NCBI GenBank assembly: GCA_036429605.1
Contig: JAVFKD010000015.1
Span: 2,131,421 to 2,195,420, forward strand
From: Cladobotryum mycophilum
Taxonomy: Eukaryota; Ascomycota; Sordariomycetes; Hypocreales; Hypocreaceae
Direction: 5' to 3'
DNA: 64,000 nt
The notes under the pieces were generated by a model. The model saw nothing but the letters and a program-made list of their open reading frames with translations, did no database searches and was not told where the DNA came from. A program made the position numbers and the translations under genes. Positions 1-12,371 of this stretch are shown here, piece after piece. Numbering within the stretch: the first letter of the stretch is position 1; every line of letters starts with the position of its first letter.

Positions 1-3000
1 TCAAAATGAAACGGAGAGGAAGTCCGCCAAAAGTATATATCAACACCAAAGAAAAGGTCTTATACAGGTTGTCTTTGTTGGAGGGGTCGCGGGTGTGGGG
101 GAGCTATTATAGTCTTTGTCTCTGACAAGTGTGTGCGTGTGTGGGTGTGGGTGGTTTGCCTGTTGCTGCAAGGCAAGGCGAAAATCAGGACGCAACACAC
201 GCTCTCTCACACGCCCCTCCACCCCCTTCGTCCCAGTCAGTCTATTTTCTTTTTTCTTTCTCGTTCTCTTCTCCAAATGCTGGGAAGACAAGGTCCAAGC
301 TTAATAGGGCAGGGCAAGGCAAGGGAGAGCGAAAGAAGGCGAGTAGCCGCGCGAACCCTCCGCCGGTGTGATGTGCTAGCAAGTATCCGTGGTAATAATT
401 CCCCATCCGCAACCTCTCACCTGGGTACGGTACGGGAGGTCAGGTACATACATTGTGTGTGCATGCCTGTGTTGCTTTTTTGAGTGAATGGTTGCATGGG
501 GCCAACCCAAGCCTCCTAGCCATGGGATGTGCCGATAGGACGAGGGGGCTTGGCTGTTTGTCCGCTCCGTCTCCCATGCAGAGGGCATTCGTCCTGCTCC
601 TCCATTCCCACGCCGCACACACCACCACAACCACCGTTTAGGTTTATTCTCGTTATTTCTTAGACCAGGGACAGGATACACACTCGCATGGGAAATTTTG
701 GGCATGGATTGGGGGTGTGTGTCAAGGGACGAGGTTAGACTGGGGGAGGAGGGATGAGCATGTGTGAAATTGCGGCCGCTGAAGGGAAGGGGGGAGGGCA
801 AGAAAGAAAAAGAGAGCATTGGAAAAACCACGATCAGTTGAGACAGTGATGGGACACCGAGTATCGACATTTGGCAGAGAGAATCGAGAAGTAGTAGGAG
901 GGCAAAAGAATGGGGGTCACTTTTGTCGGGTGATACGTCGTTCCTCTCCTGTGTCTTGTTTCCTTGCCTTTTGACAGCCAGCCCTGCTGGGCTTGAAGTG
1001 ATGGGTGGTGGACACAGTAAAAGACACACAGACAGACAACAGAACAGAGGGAGGGTGTGTCAAAAGGGAAGACGCTGCCGAGGGTGGAGGGGCGTGTGTA
1101 CTGATGTAGTGCTGTGGTGCTGTGCGTGTGCTTCTTGGCTGGCTGAAGGAAGCCCTGAATCAGTGCCCAGAAGAAACCCCTGGCACTTGCAAGGATTCTG
1201 TTTTGGTGGCGCCTGCAGGCGGTGCCTCATGCAGCAACCAGATCGGGAAAGCGTCCCAGCATGGGGGAGAGAGAGGAGAGGGGGATAGTGGTCTTGGTCC
1301 TGGGGTTGTCCAACATGGTCAAAGGAGGAAACAATTGTCTGTGTATTGAGGAATCAAGATGGAATGCGAAAACGTGTATCCGAGGGTGAGAGGGAAGGAG
1401 ATTGGTCTACAGCTAGTAATATCAGATAATACGTAGCTTCATTATGGGTTGTATACATGAAGATGTCACCTTGAGTCAAGAAGAACATGCATATGACGAG
1501 TGCTATAGGCAAGTACATGAGTACATGTATGTAGAGGAGACATGGGGCATGTAAGTCGGTAAAGTAGGTACATGCATACTTAGTAGGTACATACATACTA
1601 GGTACGTATATACACAGTCTACATGCATACAGTGTAGAGATTGGCCGGCCGGAGGGCAACGACATCATCCATCAGCGTCGGCATCATCATCACCTCCACT
1701 GAATGCCGACCGGCGGCCGACACATGAGAAAAAAGGGATCCGTCACAATCCACATGGAAAGAAAAAAGTAATGACGGCATTTGCGGCAAAACCGATCAAG
1801 CAGCAAGCATGCATGGCTGTTTGCGCGCGCGCGTGTCTACGAGTCAAAGAAAACCTTTTCGGATACGTACCCATGAAGAAAATAATAATAATAATAATAC
1901 TAATAATTGTTTTCTTACAACAGCAACAGAAACGGTAATAGCGCAAAGGGCTTCGATCCTCGTCCTGAATCCCAAAGAGGAAATGTTCGTACTTTGACCA
2001 ATCAGAGGGCACTTTCAACATTGAAATTTGTTTCGCACATGCCTGGACCCGGACTGAGACATGGGAGTCTGTTGCTTGGCATGGGGTGGGCAAATCCCCT
2101 CCCATCTTCCCCCCTTCTTCTTCTTCCTCGTCTTCTTGGCCTGTCTTTTCTTTGAACAACGTCGTCGTCGTTTTGGCCAGCAAGGGGGAGACCGTTGGGC
2201 TGGGGAGGAGACTGACTCCACAGTTTATCTCCCCTGGTCGGAAGAAGAAGTGAGCCAAAAAAGGGCAAATCATCGTCATCGTCATCAAATCAAATCACGT
2301 ATGTATTAACGTGTATACGGAGCATGTGTGCATGATGTCCCCCCCTTCCTAATAACAGTTATCATAATAACCATCACAGCTGAAGAGAAGGATTTCAATG
2401 CAAATTAAAGGCACGACCTAGCCAATACTCTCTTTGCTCATCTGATCTCTAACCAGGGCTTGGCTTACATCCAGACCGTGTTTCCAGATACTTGGAAAAC
2501 AAAAATGGAGGGCTCTGAGCTGAAGTGGTCAAGTAACACATATCTCGTCACCAACAGAGTAAAACAACAAAAAACAAAATGGGCAAATTGGTTCACTCAC
2601 ATTGCATTGGACAAAATACGCTCTCTCCAATCATTCAATCCAGTTTCTACGGAGTTTGCTCCGCATTTACTAAGTACATAGATACATATATGCGTGCATG
2701 CATACTCCGTGAATATATGACAATATTATATGGGGAATGATATTTCATTTTTTTTTCAGCTGTTTCAACCCATCACGTTTTGTTGGCTCACTCAAAAACT
2801 CAAAAAACGCCTGCATGTCTGTCATTTTTCCTGGTTCCCTTGAACATCCCATCACCTTTCCCCATACCGTGTGTGCCTGAACCCACATCATTCACCCACA
2901 CTGGTGGGACGACCAGGGGGCGTATAGAACAGCAAGCACACACTCGGAGAGGAGGCACACACAGACACGGACACACAGACAAGACAGCTCTGCTGCTGTT

Positions 3001-5107
3001 GCTGCAACCAACTTCTCTTTCTTCGGTATTCATGCATGGCGTCGGTTTAGGTGTGTGGGCGAGACTGCAGGTATCCTCTTGTCCGATTTTCTGGGACGTC
3101 AAACCAAAAAAAAATCCCGGATCCCGGAAAGGGAGGGAGGGGCTGGCCAGAAACCAGAAACCAGACCGGGACCACCACACACATACTCCGTACACATACA
3201 GGACACAAAAGACAGGGCATTTGATTCATTCTCGGAAGGTTTCTGGTGTCACCCTGATTAAAAAATCTCATTCGAGCGATGTACAAGTCAAGCCACTGGG
3301 ATGAGCATCATGACAAATTCGGGTAGCCGTTTTTACCGACCTTTGTCTCTCAGTCTCGTATAATTTTGACGGACAACCACAAATTTCGCTCGATCCAAGG
3401 AACGGTGACGATAATTACTGATCAGGGCTTTTTTTTTTTTTTTTCTCTCTTCCCCCTCCTCTTCTCTCCTTCAGGCATGCAGGAATTGTCGGTGACGGGT
3501 GATGTGAAAGCGAGGCTCGAAGCAAAAAGGAAAAATACTATCGTTTCACACACACAAGCACACACACACACATCCCAATATCCCCCCATTTGTCCGGTCC
3601 ATTCATCTCGGGTCCTTTTTCGCCTGCATGCCAGTATCCAGAACCATCCCGTTCAGTCACTCCCACGTACCCCACGCACCGAACCCACTCACACATTCGT
3701 ATCTTTCAGCTTCCGCCTGACTTTTTCCTTTTTCTATTTTATTCTTCCCATTTCTGCAGCATCATCACACCTTTAGGTAGCATCGACTCCAGGGCGCGGC
3801 GGACGCTACGGAGAGACGGATCAGGTACGGAGTGGCATCATGTCTCTCCACCCGGATGGGATGGCGGCGCGGATCATCATCACTATCACAAGACCATTTA
3901 CCCCCATACATACATACCAATGTAGGAAACAGGCTTGAATTTCTGATCTACGCCTGTGACTTGTACGTACATATGCACGGGAATGCGGGACATGAAGGGA
4001 CATGTCTATCCAGCATTGAGTGATTTGAGATGGACTAGAGAGTGTGACGATCAAAGGCGGCTCCCCATCCCCCCTCCCCTGTTTGACAACGGCCAGTCAT
4101 TCATACCCTACATCTCGACAGCCTCAAAATTATATGCATGTACTCCACAAGGTACTGTAGCAATGGACACTTTATACTAGCACTCCGTAGTAATAGTACA
4201 TGTAGTAGTAGGAGCGGTAGTAGCCAAAAAATGGGGGTGGCGGTAGCTCCCGAGCGAAAGACGAGACAACACAACTTGTCTAGACCGTGGGATGAGAGAC
4301 GGGCTGGACCTGAGTAGATCATCACCATATATTTTCTTTGTTTTGTTTCCCCTTCCTCCTCCTTGGTAAACGCGCCGTCGTAAACCTTCTTTCCCGCAAT
4401 GTCGCACTCCATCACAGACATGTTTATAAAAAGAAAAGACGGATGATTTTTCTTGTACTTGTAATACTTGTAAGTAACCAAAAAAAAAAGAAAAGAAAAA
4501 AAAGTGTCAGAAGGTGAATGTCTCGCAACAAGGGGGGACCGGGTAGCCTCCCCCCTCTTCTCGAGGGAAGGACGAGAAAACGTTCCTAAGAGTCATTATC
4601 ACCGGTTCAAAATGTGTAACGAGTGATGCCAGAGCGGCGGGTCATTTCCGTCGATCGAAAGCAAAATGGTGATTGAAAAGGATGTGTGATGATGGGAGGT
4701 ATTTGTCAAACCTGTGTGTGATGAGGATGTGACATGGCGGGGCTTGTTTCTTTTCTTTGTTACGCAGATAGGCAGGCAGGCAGGCAGGGCTTGTCAGAAG
4801 TTCTTTTTTTAATGCAAGAAATGCTTGGAAGCAATGGAAAGCAAAAGCACAGCATCCAATACCTTTGATCACAGGGCAGGAATACTTTTGTGTATGAGCC
4901 ACAACCACTACCACCACCCATCATCCTTCCATCATCCCCGCCGTGCATACAGGTAAGGCGAGTTGAGGCGCGCCATGCATTTCGTCCACATAGATTAGGA
5001 GCCCTTGTATAATTCGGTAAATCTTACTCCCGGGGCTATTTTCTACTTGTACTCCGTACTTGGGGTCGTTTTCTGCGGGCGTGGCTTTTCCATTAGTGGT
5101 TATGTGC

Positions 5108-5108
<1 letters not shown>

Positions 5109-5138
<30 letters not shown>
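5109..5138. repeat. (GT)n microsatellite
   Basis: Uninterrupted GT dinucleotide run in intergenic DNA; it produces spurious Cys-Val open frames on the plus strand and Thr-His frames on the minus strand. Confidence 0.9.
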
Positions 5139-6290
5139 GTAGTGGCCCCCAAGGAATGGGTTGGAGAAGACTCGGAGGGGGCCACCCCCTTGTCAAAGTG
5201 TGTGTATGGCGGGTTGGCTTCCGCAACATGGGAGCATCACCTAATACACTTAATACACGCAACATACATAGGACAAGGCAAAAAGAGACAACGGATGCCG
5301 TCTTGACGGAAGTTGACCGTTTGAGGGAAGACGAATCGTCGTTCTTTTTTTGCTTTTTTCGGCGTTTAAACTGACGACAACAACAACAACAACAGCAAAA
5401 AAAGTCATGGGAGACTTTCCAATACAGTGCTAGTGACCGTTTGTTTTCGACACGGACACGCACGTTGTGACTTTGACCACTCCGTACGGAGAGATTCAAT
5501 ACCCGTATGACTTGGTATCAAAAAGCAATGCTCACTTGGCACGTACAAAGTACAATTCTTTCTACCGAGCACATATTACGGTGAAGATTTCTGGTAATCC
5601 GGTCAAATGAAGCAACCCGGCAGAAAAAGAAGCAAAAAAAACATACACACGAAATAAACGACACGCCAAAGACATGATGGACATTGGCCGCAGCCACCAC
5701 GTGGTGGAAGATATGCCTCGCTCGCGGGAAAGACTGTGACCTTGTAGGGGCATGTATGTATGCGACCTCTTCCCTTCCCCTCCCCCTGACCCGGCAAAGC
5801 ACATGTGAAATGGGGAACGGGATGTACAGGGGGGTGCGTAAGAGAAAGAGAGAGAGAGAGGCAGAGCAAGAGAACAAGAGGGAGGGAGAGACGGAGAACA
5901 AAACAAGACAAGACAAGACAAAAAAGCAAATGATGACGACAATGACTCTATCCCTTCTTGGCATCCGACCCAGGGCCCGGAACGCAACGCCAGTGGACGA
6001 TGATACGAAGAGAAAAACAAAAGTGAGCCAAAGGACATGACCGACGGTCAAGAATTTCCCTATCAAGACATGCGAAAATAAAATAAAATAAACTCTTGGT
6101 CCTGTAGAAGAATACAGAATAGGAATGAAAACCCGAACGGGGTGGGGGGCGAGAAGAGGGAGAGAGGAAGATGAGAGGAGGAAGGAAAAAAGCAATAGCT
6201 TAATCACCCATTTCGCATGCCATGCCATGGCCACCACACAGTTTGAAGGGAAGTGTGTATGTGTGCATGTGAGTGAGTGAGTATGTGAAT

Positions 6291-6314
6291 GAGTGTGTGT
6301 GTGTGTGTGTGTGT
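6291..6314. repeat. (GT)n microsatellite
   Basis: GT run preceded by an imperfect GTGAGTGA/GTAT stretch from about 6256. It is intergenic and generates the His-Thr-rich false minus-strand frame over this region. Confidence 0.85.
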
Positions 6315-6706
6315 GGACGCTCACTGAATAGGTACAAGTAGATCAACCAGCAGGATGGTGTCCCTCTCCTCGGTGGATACGAGGTGAAGAAGGGGAAGCC
6401 ATGATTCGACGCTTTTCCTCACACCTTTTTTTCTTTTTGCCCACATTCGAATGATCAACCACCGGAACGAAATCCGCAAATCGAAGGTGCGAAATGTAAT
6501 GTCATGTAAGGCAATGCAATGAAGGCACGCTCTCTGTCAGGTTTGTGCCTCCAGCTCCACCTCCAGTTCCCGTCACTGACTGGTACGTGCTTTTTCTTCT
6601 TCTTCTCTTTCTTATTCCCCCTCCTCTTATCAGGCTCTCTCTTTCTCTTTCACACTCACTTACTCACTTACTCATTCTCCGTGTGTGCGTGTCTCATACC
6701 AAGCAC

Positions 6707-6738
6707 ACGCACACGCACACACATACACATACACACCC
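6707..6738. repeat. Imperfect (CA)n repeat
   Basis: CA repeat interrupted by CG and TA units, inside a larger pyrimidine-rich and CA-rich block (about 6590-6760). No coding potential was recognised around it. Confidence 0.8.
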
Positions 6739-8303
6739 CTCCCCTTGTTGCACTCCCTTTTGGCCCCCTTGAGCAGGCAAGACATCCTCACCCCCATGAT
6801 CCTCATCCCTCATCCCTCAATCCCAGCCAAACGAGAACGAGCATCCCAGAGCCCACGAGGCGGGTGTTTCTTAAACATACAACCTCCATGTACCATGTAA
6901 GAAAGAGACAGTACGGAGTACAAGGGGGCCCTCTTTCTGGATTTCTCCCACCGCCCCGAAAAGTTTCGGTTTCGGACCGGCCATCACGTATTGTAAACAA
7001 TTCCTGTCCCTTTTGTTTTTGTTTTTCTTGTTGCTTGCGTGTGAGAGTGTGTGAGTGTAGTATGTATACGGGCCGGTCCGTCGAGGCCGTACACTTTAGC
7101 ATATTTTGTTTGTTTTTTGTATTGTATCATCTTATTTATGCTTGCTTTTGTACATGCATGCATATTTCTGGATGGCCGAAGGGATGGGGAATTTTGAAAA
7201 TGGCATTCTTGGCCCTGTTGTTTTAGTGATTCGATTCTCTCTCTTTCTCTTCTTTTTTTCCTTTTCTCGGAGAAAACGACCTTAATTTACCCATTTTATC
7301 AGTCATTCATGATTCACCAAGTGCATGTGCGAATCATTGTCTTGGAACTATTGAAGACGCTTCTCCGTGGGGAATGTCTCCATGGTCAGCCAATCTTCTC
7401 CCCCCCATGGGAATCATATTTGCTTCCTCAACGGGGGGTTTGAGAGAAAAGAAAGAGAGTTATGCTCCTTAGGGGAGACATGTGTGTGTGTGGAGAGAGA
7501 TAAGAAGCGGAGTTTTACTCCTAATCAAATTAAGCCCGTTGCTAAGCTTAAAATGAGATAAGATGAGATGACGAGATGGGGAAATGAAATAAGATGGAAA
7601 AGACTCCACGCATTCCATCCCCCCCATGATGCCGATGTTGGCCGCGGACCTGTGCTTACCCGGCCGAGAATTGACGATGATAGGGTAGGCCTCGTTCTTT
7701 TTTTGGGGGGGTTGACGGAAGCGCTCTCTGGCTTACACACTTCTTCGAGAAAAAGGAGGCCATACTAAATTCATCATAGGTTAGCCGCCTGGCACTCTAT
7801 TTACAGCACCCACAAAGCCTACAGCCCACTTTGATTGGATCAAGTCTACATTCAAGCGCTGTGGCCAACCCTCCATGGCAGGGTTCCCTTATTTCGCTTT
7901 CAGCCAATCCGGCGATGTGATGCGACCTCTTTGGCATTGGAGCGCCTGTACTTGAAGCCTTCATGAGGCTGCATTGATGCTCGACAGCGCGGCTATTCTG
8001 CATCGAGGTATCATCGTGGGAGCGTTGACGCGCAGTCCTCATTGGCCATGCAGGAGACGGTGAAAGGGTTCTAGGTCGTGTCTAGTTGGCCTACCTCTGA
8101 GGCCATAGAGGTTGCATGAGGAAGAAAAAAACGTACATTTACTCGCAGATTCCCCCACGATGGGTTGAGGATGGATCGTCGGTGCAAGTCATTCCAACTT
8201 TGCCACTTCTGTTTCCTCTGCTGTTTTCCTTTCGTTCTCCATTAGTTTGGCTGAGTGATCTTCTCTATTTCATTGTTAAAAACCCCCCTTTTCTTCACTC
8301 AGC

Positions 8304-9033
8304 ATGTCATCTCTAAAGAACGAAATCACACTCAACTCGGGCTCCGAGTTCGAAGTCGAGTCCCAAGATCTGCACCTCGAGTCCAAGATCCGCTCCATCA
8401 ACCGGATACACAGCCTTAGACTCGCCCTGACGGCGCTGGCCCTTGGAGTCGGCGTCGTCGTGCTCGGCACCTCGGCCGACTCCCTGGCCACCTACAGCAC
8501 CACCCATCTCCCCGCAGACTTCTTTCTCCAGCTGTGGCCCGAGAAGTTTGACCTTGGACCGACTACCGCCCTGGTAGCAGGTAGTGGGCTCATCATCCTG
8601 GCTAACGGAGTATCGCTCTTCACCAGCAAAACCCAATCTGTAAGTGGCTACACTACATTCCCGTCTCCGAACTTGAATTTTGGGGGCTGACAAAACTTGT
8701 TTTTATAAGATCCGTCAACGAGCCGGGCCTCACGCCGCCATCAGCTTGTTTGCCCCGGTTGTTGGCTTCCTCGCGGCCCTCGTTGCCATGTCCCTGTTCT
8801 ACGCCGCGAATGCCTCGACAGATGTTGACACTCTGCAAAGTTGGGCATGTCGGTGGGAGGCGGTCCCCATGATGGTCGCACCGCATTGGGGCACTCTGTG
8901 TAAGCAGAGCCAGGCTGCTGTTGCGCTGTCCGTCGTGCTTGTACCTCTCGAGGCGTTCATCCTCGGCTTGGCTGGCTACCAGGCAGTCTTGGAGAAGCAA
9001 GTCTACTCTGCGTCCCACGAGGAGAGAGTCTAG
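8304..9033 (+). CDS. Four-transmembrane hypothetical protein
   Basis: Two exons, 8304-8639 and 8710-9033, give 219 aa. The intron (8640-8709) has a GTAAGT donor, a CTGAC branch site near 8685 and a TAAG end; the phase is 0 and the reading resumes at Ile-Arg-Gln. After a charged N-terminus (about 30 residues) there are four hydrophobic segments at roughly residues 34-60, 88-112, 120-145 and 176-205, with a Cys-containing loop between the third and fourth. This resembles the small four-helix fungal membrane proteins usually annotated as hypothetical (MARVEL/tetraspan-like topology), but I cannot name a family. A pyrimidine-rich stretch precedes the ATG, typical of expressed fungal genes. Confidence 0.75.
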
Positions 9034-10075
9034 GCTGTGATGCGCCGCCTGAGTCGAGATGAGTTGTGACGATGCGGCACAGCTCCCGTTTCTTCTTCAT
9101 ACCTACTTACCTAGTATGAAGTGGAAATTATTGTGTTTTATCTGTTCTTGATTTGTTGATTTGGATGCGGGTCATTGTGTAAAATATTTTCTTGTACTGC
9201 CACTTGGGCGTTGTTGGTATGATATCCATGGGATCTGGCCGGGTTGGGAATCTTAGGAAGTGTGTGTGCGTATTGTTGATGTATTTCCGAAACGAATAAC
9301 GATTGAATTGAACAATGATTCATGATAATTGCCCATGTCTGCATATTTGGAGGTACCTTGATAGTACAAGAAATATTGCAAACGGACAGATTGACCAAGG
9401 GAAGGTACTTGCCCGCATTGCTCTGGCTGGTGTTGTCATCAATCAAGCAATCAATGACAGCTGCTTTCGGACAGTCGAAACTCTCGCCTCGTCTGGATCA
9501 AACCTTCAGGCTGCCACAGCATCGCATCGCATCGCATCGCCGTGAAACCAAGTTGAAAAAAGAACATTTCCCCGCTTCTCCAATTCCATACTCTCTGTTC
9601 AATTCAATTCATCTGACAAACAGTAAGAAATCATTTATTGCGGGCGTCTATTCGCGCAGTGGGTATTCTTCGTGCATATGGATACCTTATCTTTCTCTGA
9701 CTCTTCTCTGTTCCAGCTACTTGCTCTGCGCTCCTGAATACGAGTCGGTACTCCTGCAGTGCATAGAGTTGCATCGAGCTTCAGATTGAGTTTGACTTTA
9801 ATAAAAGAGAAGAAGGCAAGAAAAAGAAGAGAAGAAGAAGGGGAGAAAAAAAGAGAAAATCTTTCAGTCATTACTCATCTTCATTCCACAGCCTTTCGGC
9901 GATCGACGCATACGGGATAAGTTCTCCGTAGAGTTTTTTTGCAAAGAAAAGGCAGAATAGCAAAAAGCACTGGCAACTACCTGAGCTGACCGCAGCAAAC
10001 AGCCAAGCGTTACAAGCGGCCGCCAGCCGCATCAGACTATCGAGGCCGCTATTCGACGCGCGCAGCGGTCAATGA
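9034..10075. other. Intergenic, nothing recognised
   Basis: AT-rich 3' flank of the four-helix gene followed by the upstream region of the MIF-fold gene. It contains a short CGCAT tandem (about 9521-9540) and an A/G-rich tract (about 9800-9860). The only open frames are short and without recognisable content. Confidence 0.6.
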
Positions 10076-11351
10076 ATGGGTGACGGCGGGCTATCAACCG
10101 GTTGTAGGAAAATCATGGAGACGCAGCGCCCAACAACGTCCAATTTAAATAAGAAGCCGTCCCTCGGCGACGCTGCTTCACCTCCCGCCTCGCCAACTGC
10201 AAAAACGCCCCCGCCTAGGAATCCAAAGATATTACCCTCACAATCATCATCATCATCATCTTCTTCCTCATCATCGTCCAGCTCTGATCGAAGGCCCAAA
10301 TCGCGAGGTAAACCGATATCGAACCTATCTCCCGTGCTAGAGGGTAGATCTAAAAGTCCACAAGACTCTGAAGCAGAAACAACAACAACAAAGATGCCGT
10401 CAAAAACGCAGACAAAAAACGCAGAGCTCGCAAAGACCAACAGTCAATATTTTCATGCGGCTTTGCACGAAAGAAGTGGCGATGTGGTGGGGGATCTTGT
10501 GAGAGGGGAGGCCATGGTCATGGCGGAAGTAAAGACGAATGTCAAGGTACGGCGCGCGCCCTCACCACGAAATGTCTCGATTTTCTCAAGTGAGGAGAGG
10601 ACATTAGGCTGAAAAAAAATTGTCCAGATTGAGGATGAATACGCCTTCATCACGGATTTATCACATAATCTAGCAAAGAGATATAATCGTTCAGTCGATT
10701 CCATCATCATCACACTGGATCACAGCAAATGCATCATTTTTGGCGGCACCATGGACCCTGCATACACCATGGTCATCAGCGCCTTGCCAACAGAAGTCCA
10801 GAAAGTCACCAACAAGAGGAACACGGCCGTGATCCAAAAGTACATGGAGAGCACGCTCGGCGTCCCATCGACACGGGGGTTCCTCCGCTTCGTCCCCGTC
10901 AGTGAGGAGTGCGTTGGCTGGGGAGGGAAAACGGTCCTCGGCAGGATTGGGGACGCTGGGGGGCGCACGAGTCCCGAAACAGATGAGAGCCGGACACACG
11001 ACCGTCGAATCTTGAAGGTGAGTGTGTGCTATTATTATTATAACCCATACCACACCCTGCGGGTTATATTTGCTTGATAAGAGGGTTGCGCTGATACGAA
11101 CTGCTACTGCCTACTAGTCTTTATCGCTGCGCAGGTCTGCTCCGACGGAGGTGACACCACCCACAACACCATCAAAGAAGGACAGTGTACGCAGGTCGAC
11201 GAGCTCAAGTCCAACCCCTGTGGGAAAGCCGGGGACTGGCGTGCAGAATGGGAAATCCCTGAGGAAAAAGAAGAGTTTTATGGCTTCATTTTTCCGATCT
11301 ACCAAGTATGAGAGTCAGGTCCCAGCCATTCCTCAGGCTGCGGGAGCTTGA
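10076..11351 (+). CDS. MIF/tautomerase-fold protein with long disordered N- and C-terminal extensions
   Basis: Three exons (10076-10546, 10628-11017, 11118-11351) give 364 aa. Residues 1-145 are Ser/Pro/Lys-rich with a 14-serine tract (57-70). Residues ~147-260 match the macrophage migration inhibitory factor fold: a beta strand ending Lys-Thr-Asn-Val, a helix, a strand ending IIFGGT (the family's AFGG position), a second helix and a Val-Gly-Trp near the domain end. The C-terminal ~80 residues are basic and disordered. In MIF family members the catalytic base is the free N-terminal proline; here the aligned position is internal and is a valine, so classical tautomerase activity is unlikely. 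The exon 3 acceptor is the TAG at 11115-11117, because the nearby CAG breaks the frame. A second in-frame ATG at about residue 14 has a good context and could be the real start. Confidence 0.8.
10238..10284 (+). repeat. TCA/TCT trinucleotide repeat coding poly-serine
   Basis: Imperfect TCA/TCT/TCC/TCG tract inside the first exon of the MIF-fold gene. It encodes 14 consecutive serines in the predicted disordered leader, so its length is likely to vary between isolates. Confidence 0.85.
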
Positions 11352-12371
11352 AAGGCGAGAGAGAGGGAGGGGAAGGGAGAAGGGGGAAGGTCAACGGGCA
11401 GTGCTTTTACTCTCTGGTCATGAGAAGGTTGGGTCGTGGCGTTTTTGGGGGAGAATGGGATTCAAGCCCATCTATCGGTTTGTCGAATGGGATTGTGATA
11501 TTAGAAGTTTTAATTTATTGCACACCAATTTGGAGCAGGACTCTGGGTGCATAACCTGAAAACACATTATATTAATGCTCAACCCAATTACTTTGCTTGT
11601 TCTGTTCAGCTGTGAGTCAATCAAGAGTGTAATGATTGGACCGAGAGTCCGTTGGGCATTGATCTGACCACTCAAGAGCTCTTCTTGCACCCAATGGTTC
11701 ATGCATACTACTCAAGGGGTCTTGTCATGCATACAGTAGAGCTTTTGAATCCTTTGGGCTCAAACGTGGCACGTGGGCTGATGGATGCATGTAGATGTAG
11801 GGTAAGATGGCACGTGAGCAGGATGAGGCCCAACAGAAAGTTATTGAGGACGATGATAATGCACTGACTGAGTCATTGAGTGTAGAGAAAGGTACGAATA
11901 ATGTAAATGAATTAGGGATGAATAATGAAGTAGAGAAGAAAAAGAAATAAACGCTTACTTAGACGGTATCATGATTATGTACCTATAGAATATCTGAGCC
12001 CAGGTCTTCTGGGAGAAGAAGAACAAGAAGAATAGGAAGAAGTAGAAAGCTGGAGAAATAGTGCGTCATCGAGTTTAGCTCCCGCCTCCAGTGAGTAAAA
12101 AGGCTCCAGGGCTCCAGGGCTAACAAAGCTGCCCCACGTTCCCCTGTAACGGGAATTAAACTACCGAACGCGTTGCAACTGGAATTATTGGGTGCGTCAA
12201 CCTTGCATTTTGCATCCAATCCATCTTCTTTCCCTCTTGCTGTGTTCATTTCAGGACTCACATTCTCTTGGCTATCCGCAACGGAGGCCCGAATGGTGCT
12301 ATTATAGCCTTGCTTAGCATTCCGATTTTTGGATTCTTGAAAAAAAAACCCCCAAAAAAAACATATTGGCC
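11352..12371. other. Intergenic, nothing recognised
   Basis: Gene-free spacer between the MIF-fold gene and MGS1. The last ~60 bases before the MGS1 start carry A- and C-runs. No open frame with recognisable content was seen on either strand. Confidence 0.6.

Larger units (their letters stand above)
1..8303. other. Long gene-free region rich in microsatellites and pyrimidine tracts
   Basis: I find no gene in this 8.3 kb. Open frames here are low-complexity (His/Thr/Leu/Ser repeats produced by CA, GT and CT tracts), have no recognisable domain, and cannot be joined into a longer product by plausible introns. The stretch holds GT/AC microsatellites, T- and A-runs, a GTACATGC-rich patch around 1500-1630, a CCAATCAG word near 2000 and several copies of ACTCCGTA or its complement. 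A large upstream control region or long untranslated leader of a gene to the left of the window is possible, but the sequence does not show it. Confidence 0.6.

Noticed and set aside
376..1029. 217-codon minus-strand frame in the gene-free left region
   Set aside because: Low-complexity composition, no domain, non-conserved look, overlapped by similar frames on the other strand; typical noise in pyrimidine/CA-rich DNA.
5518..6324. 268-codon minus-strand frame with His-Thr start
   Set aside because: Starts in the GT microsatellite and continues through low-complexity Ser/Leu/Phe; no family resemblance.
6519..7226. 235-codon plus-strand frame, hydrophobic and Cys-rich
   Set aside because: Made of CT and CA simple repeats (SFLFPLLLSGSLFLFH, THIHIHTPP); hydrophobicity is a by-product of pyrimidine tracts.
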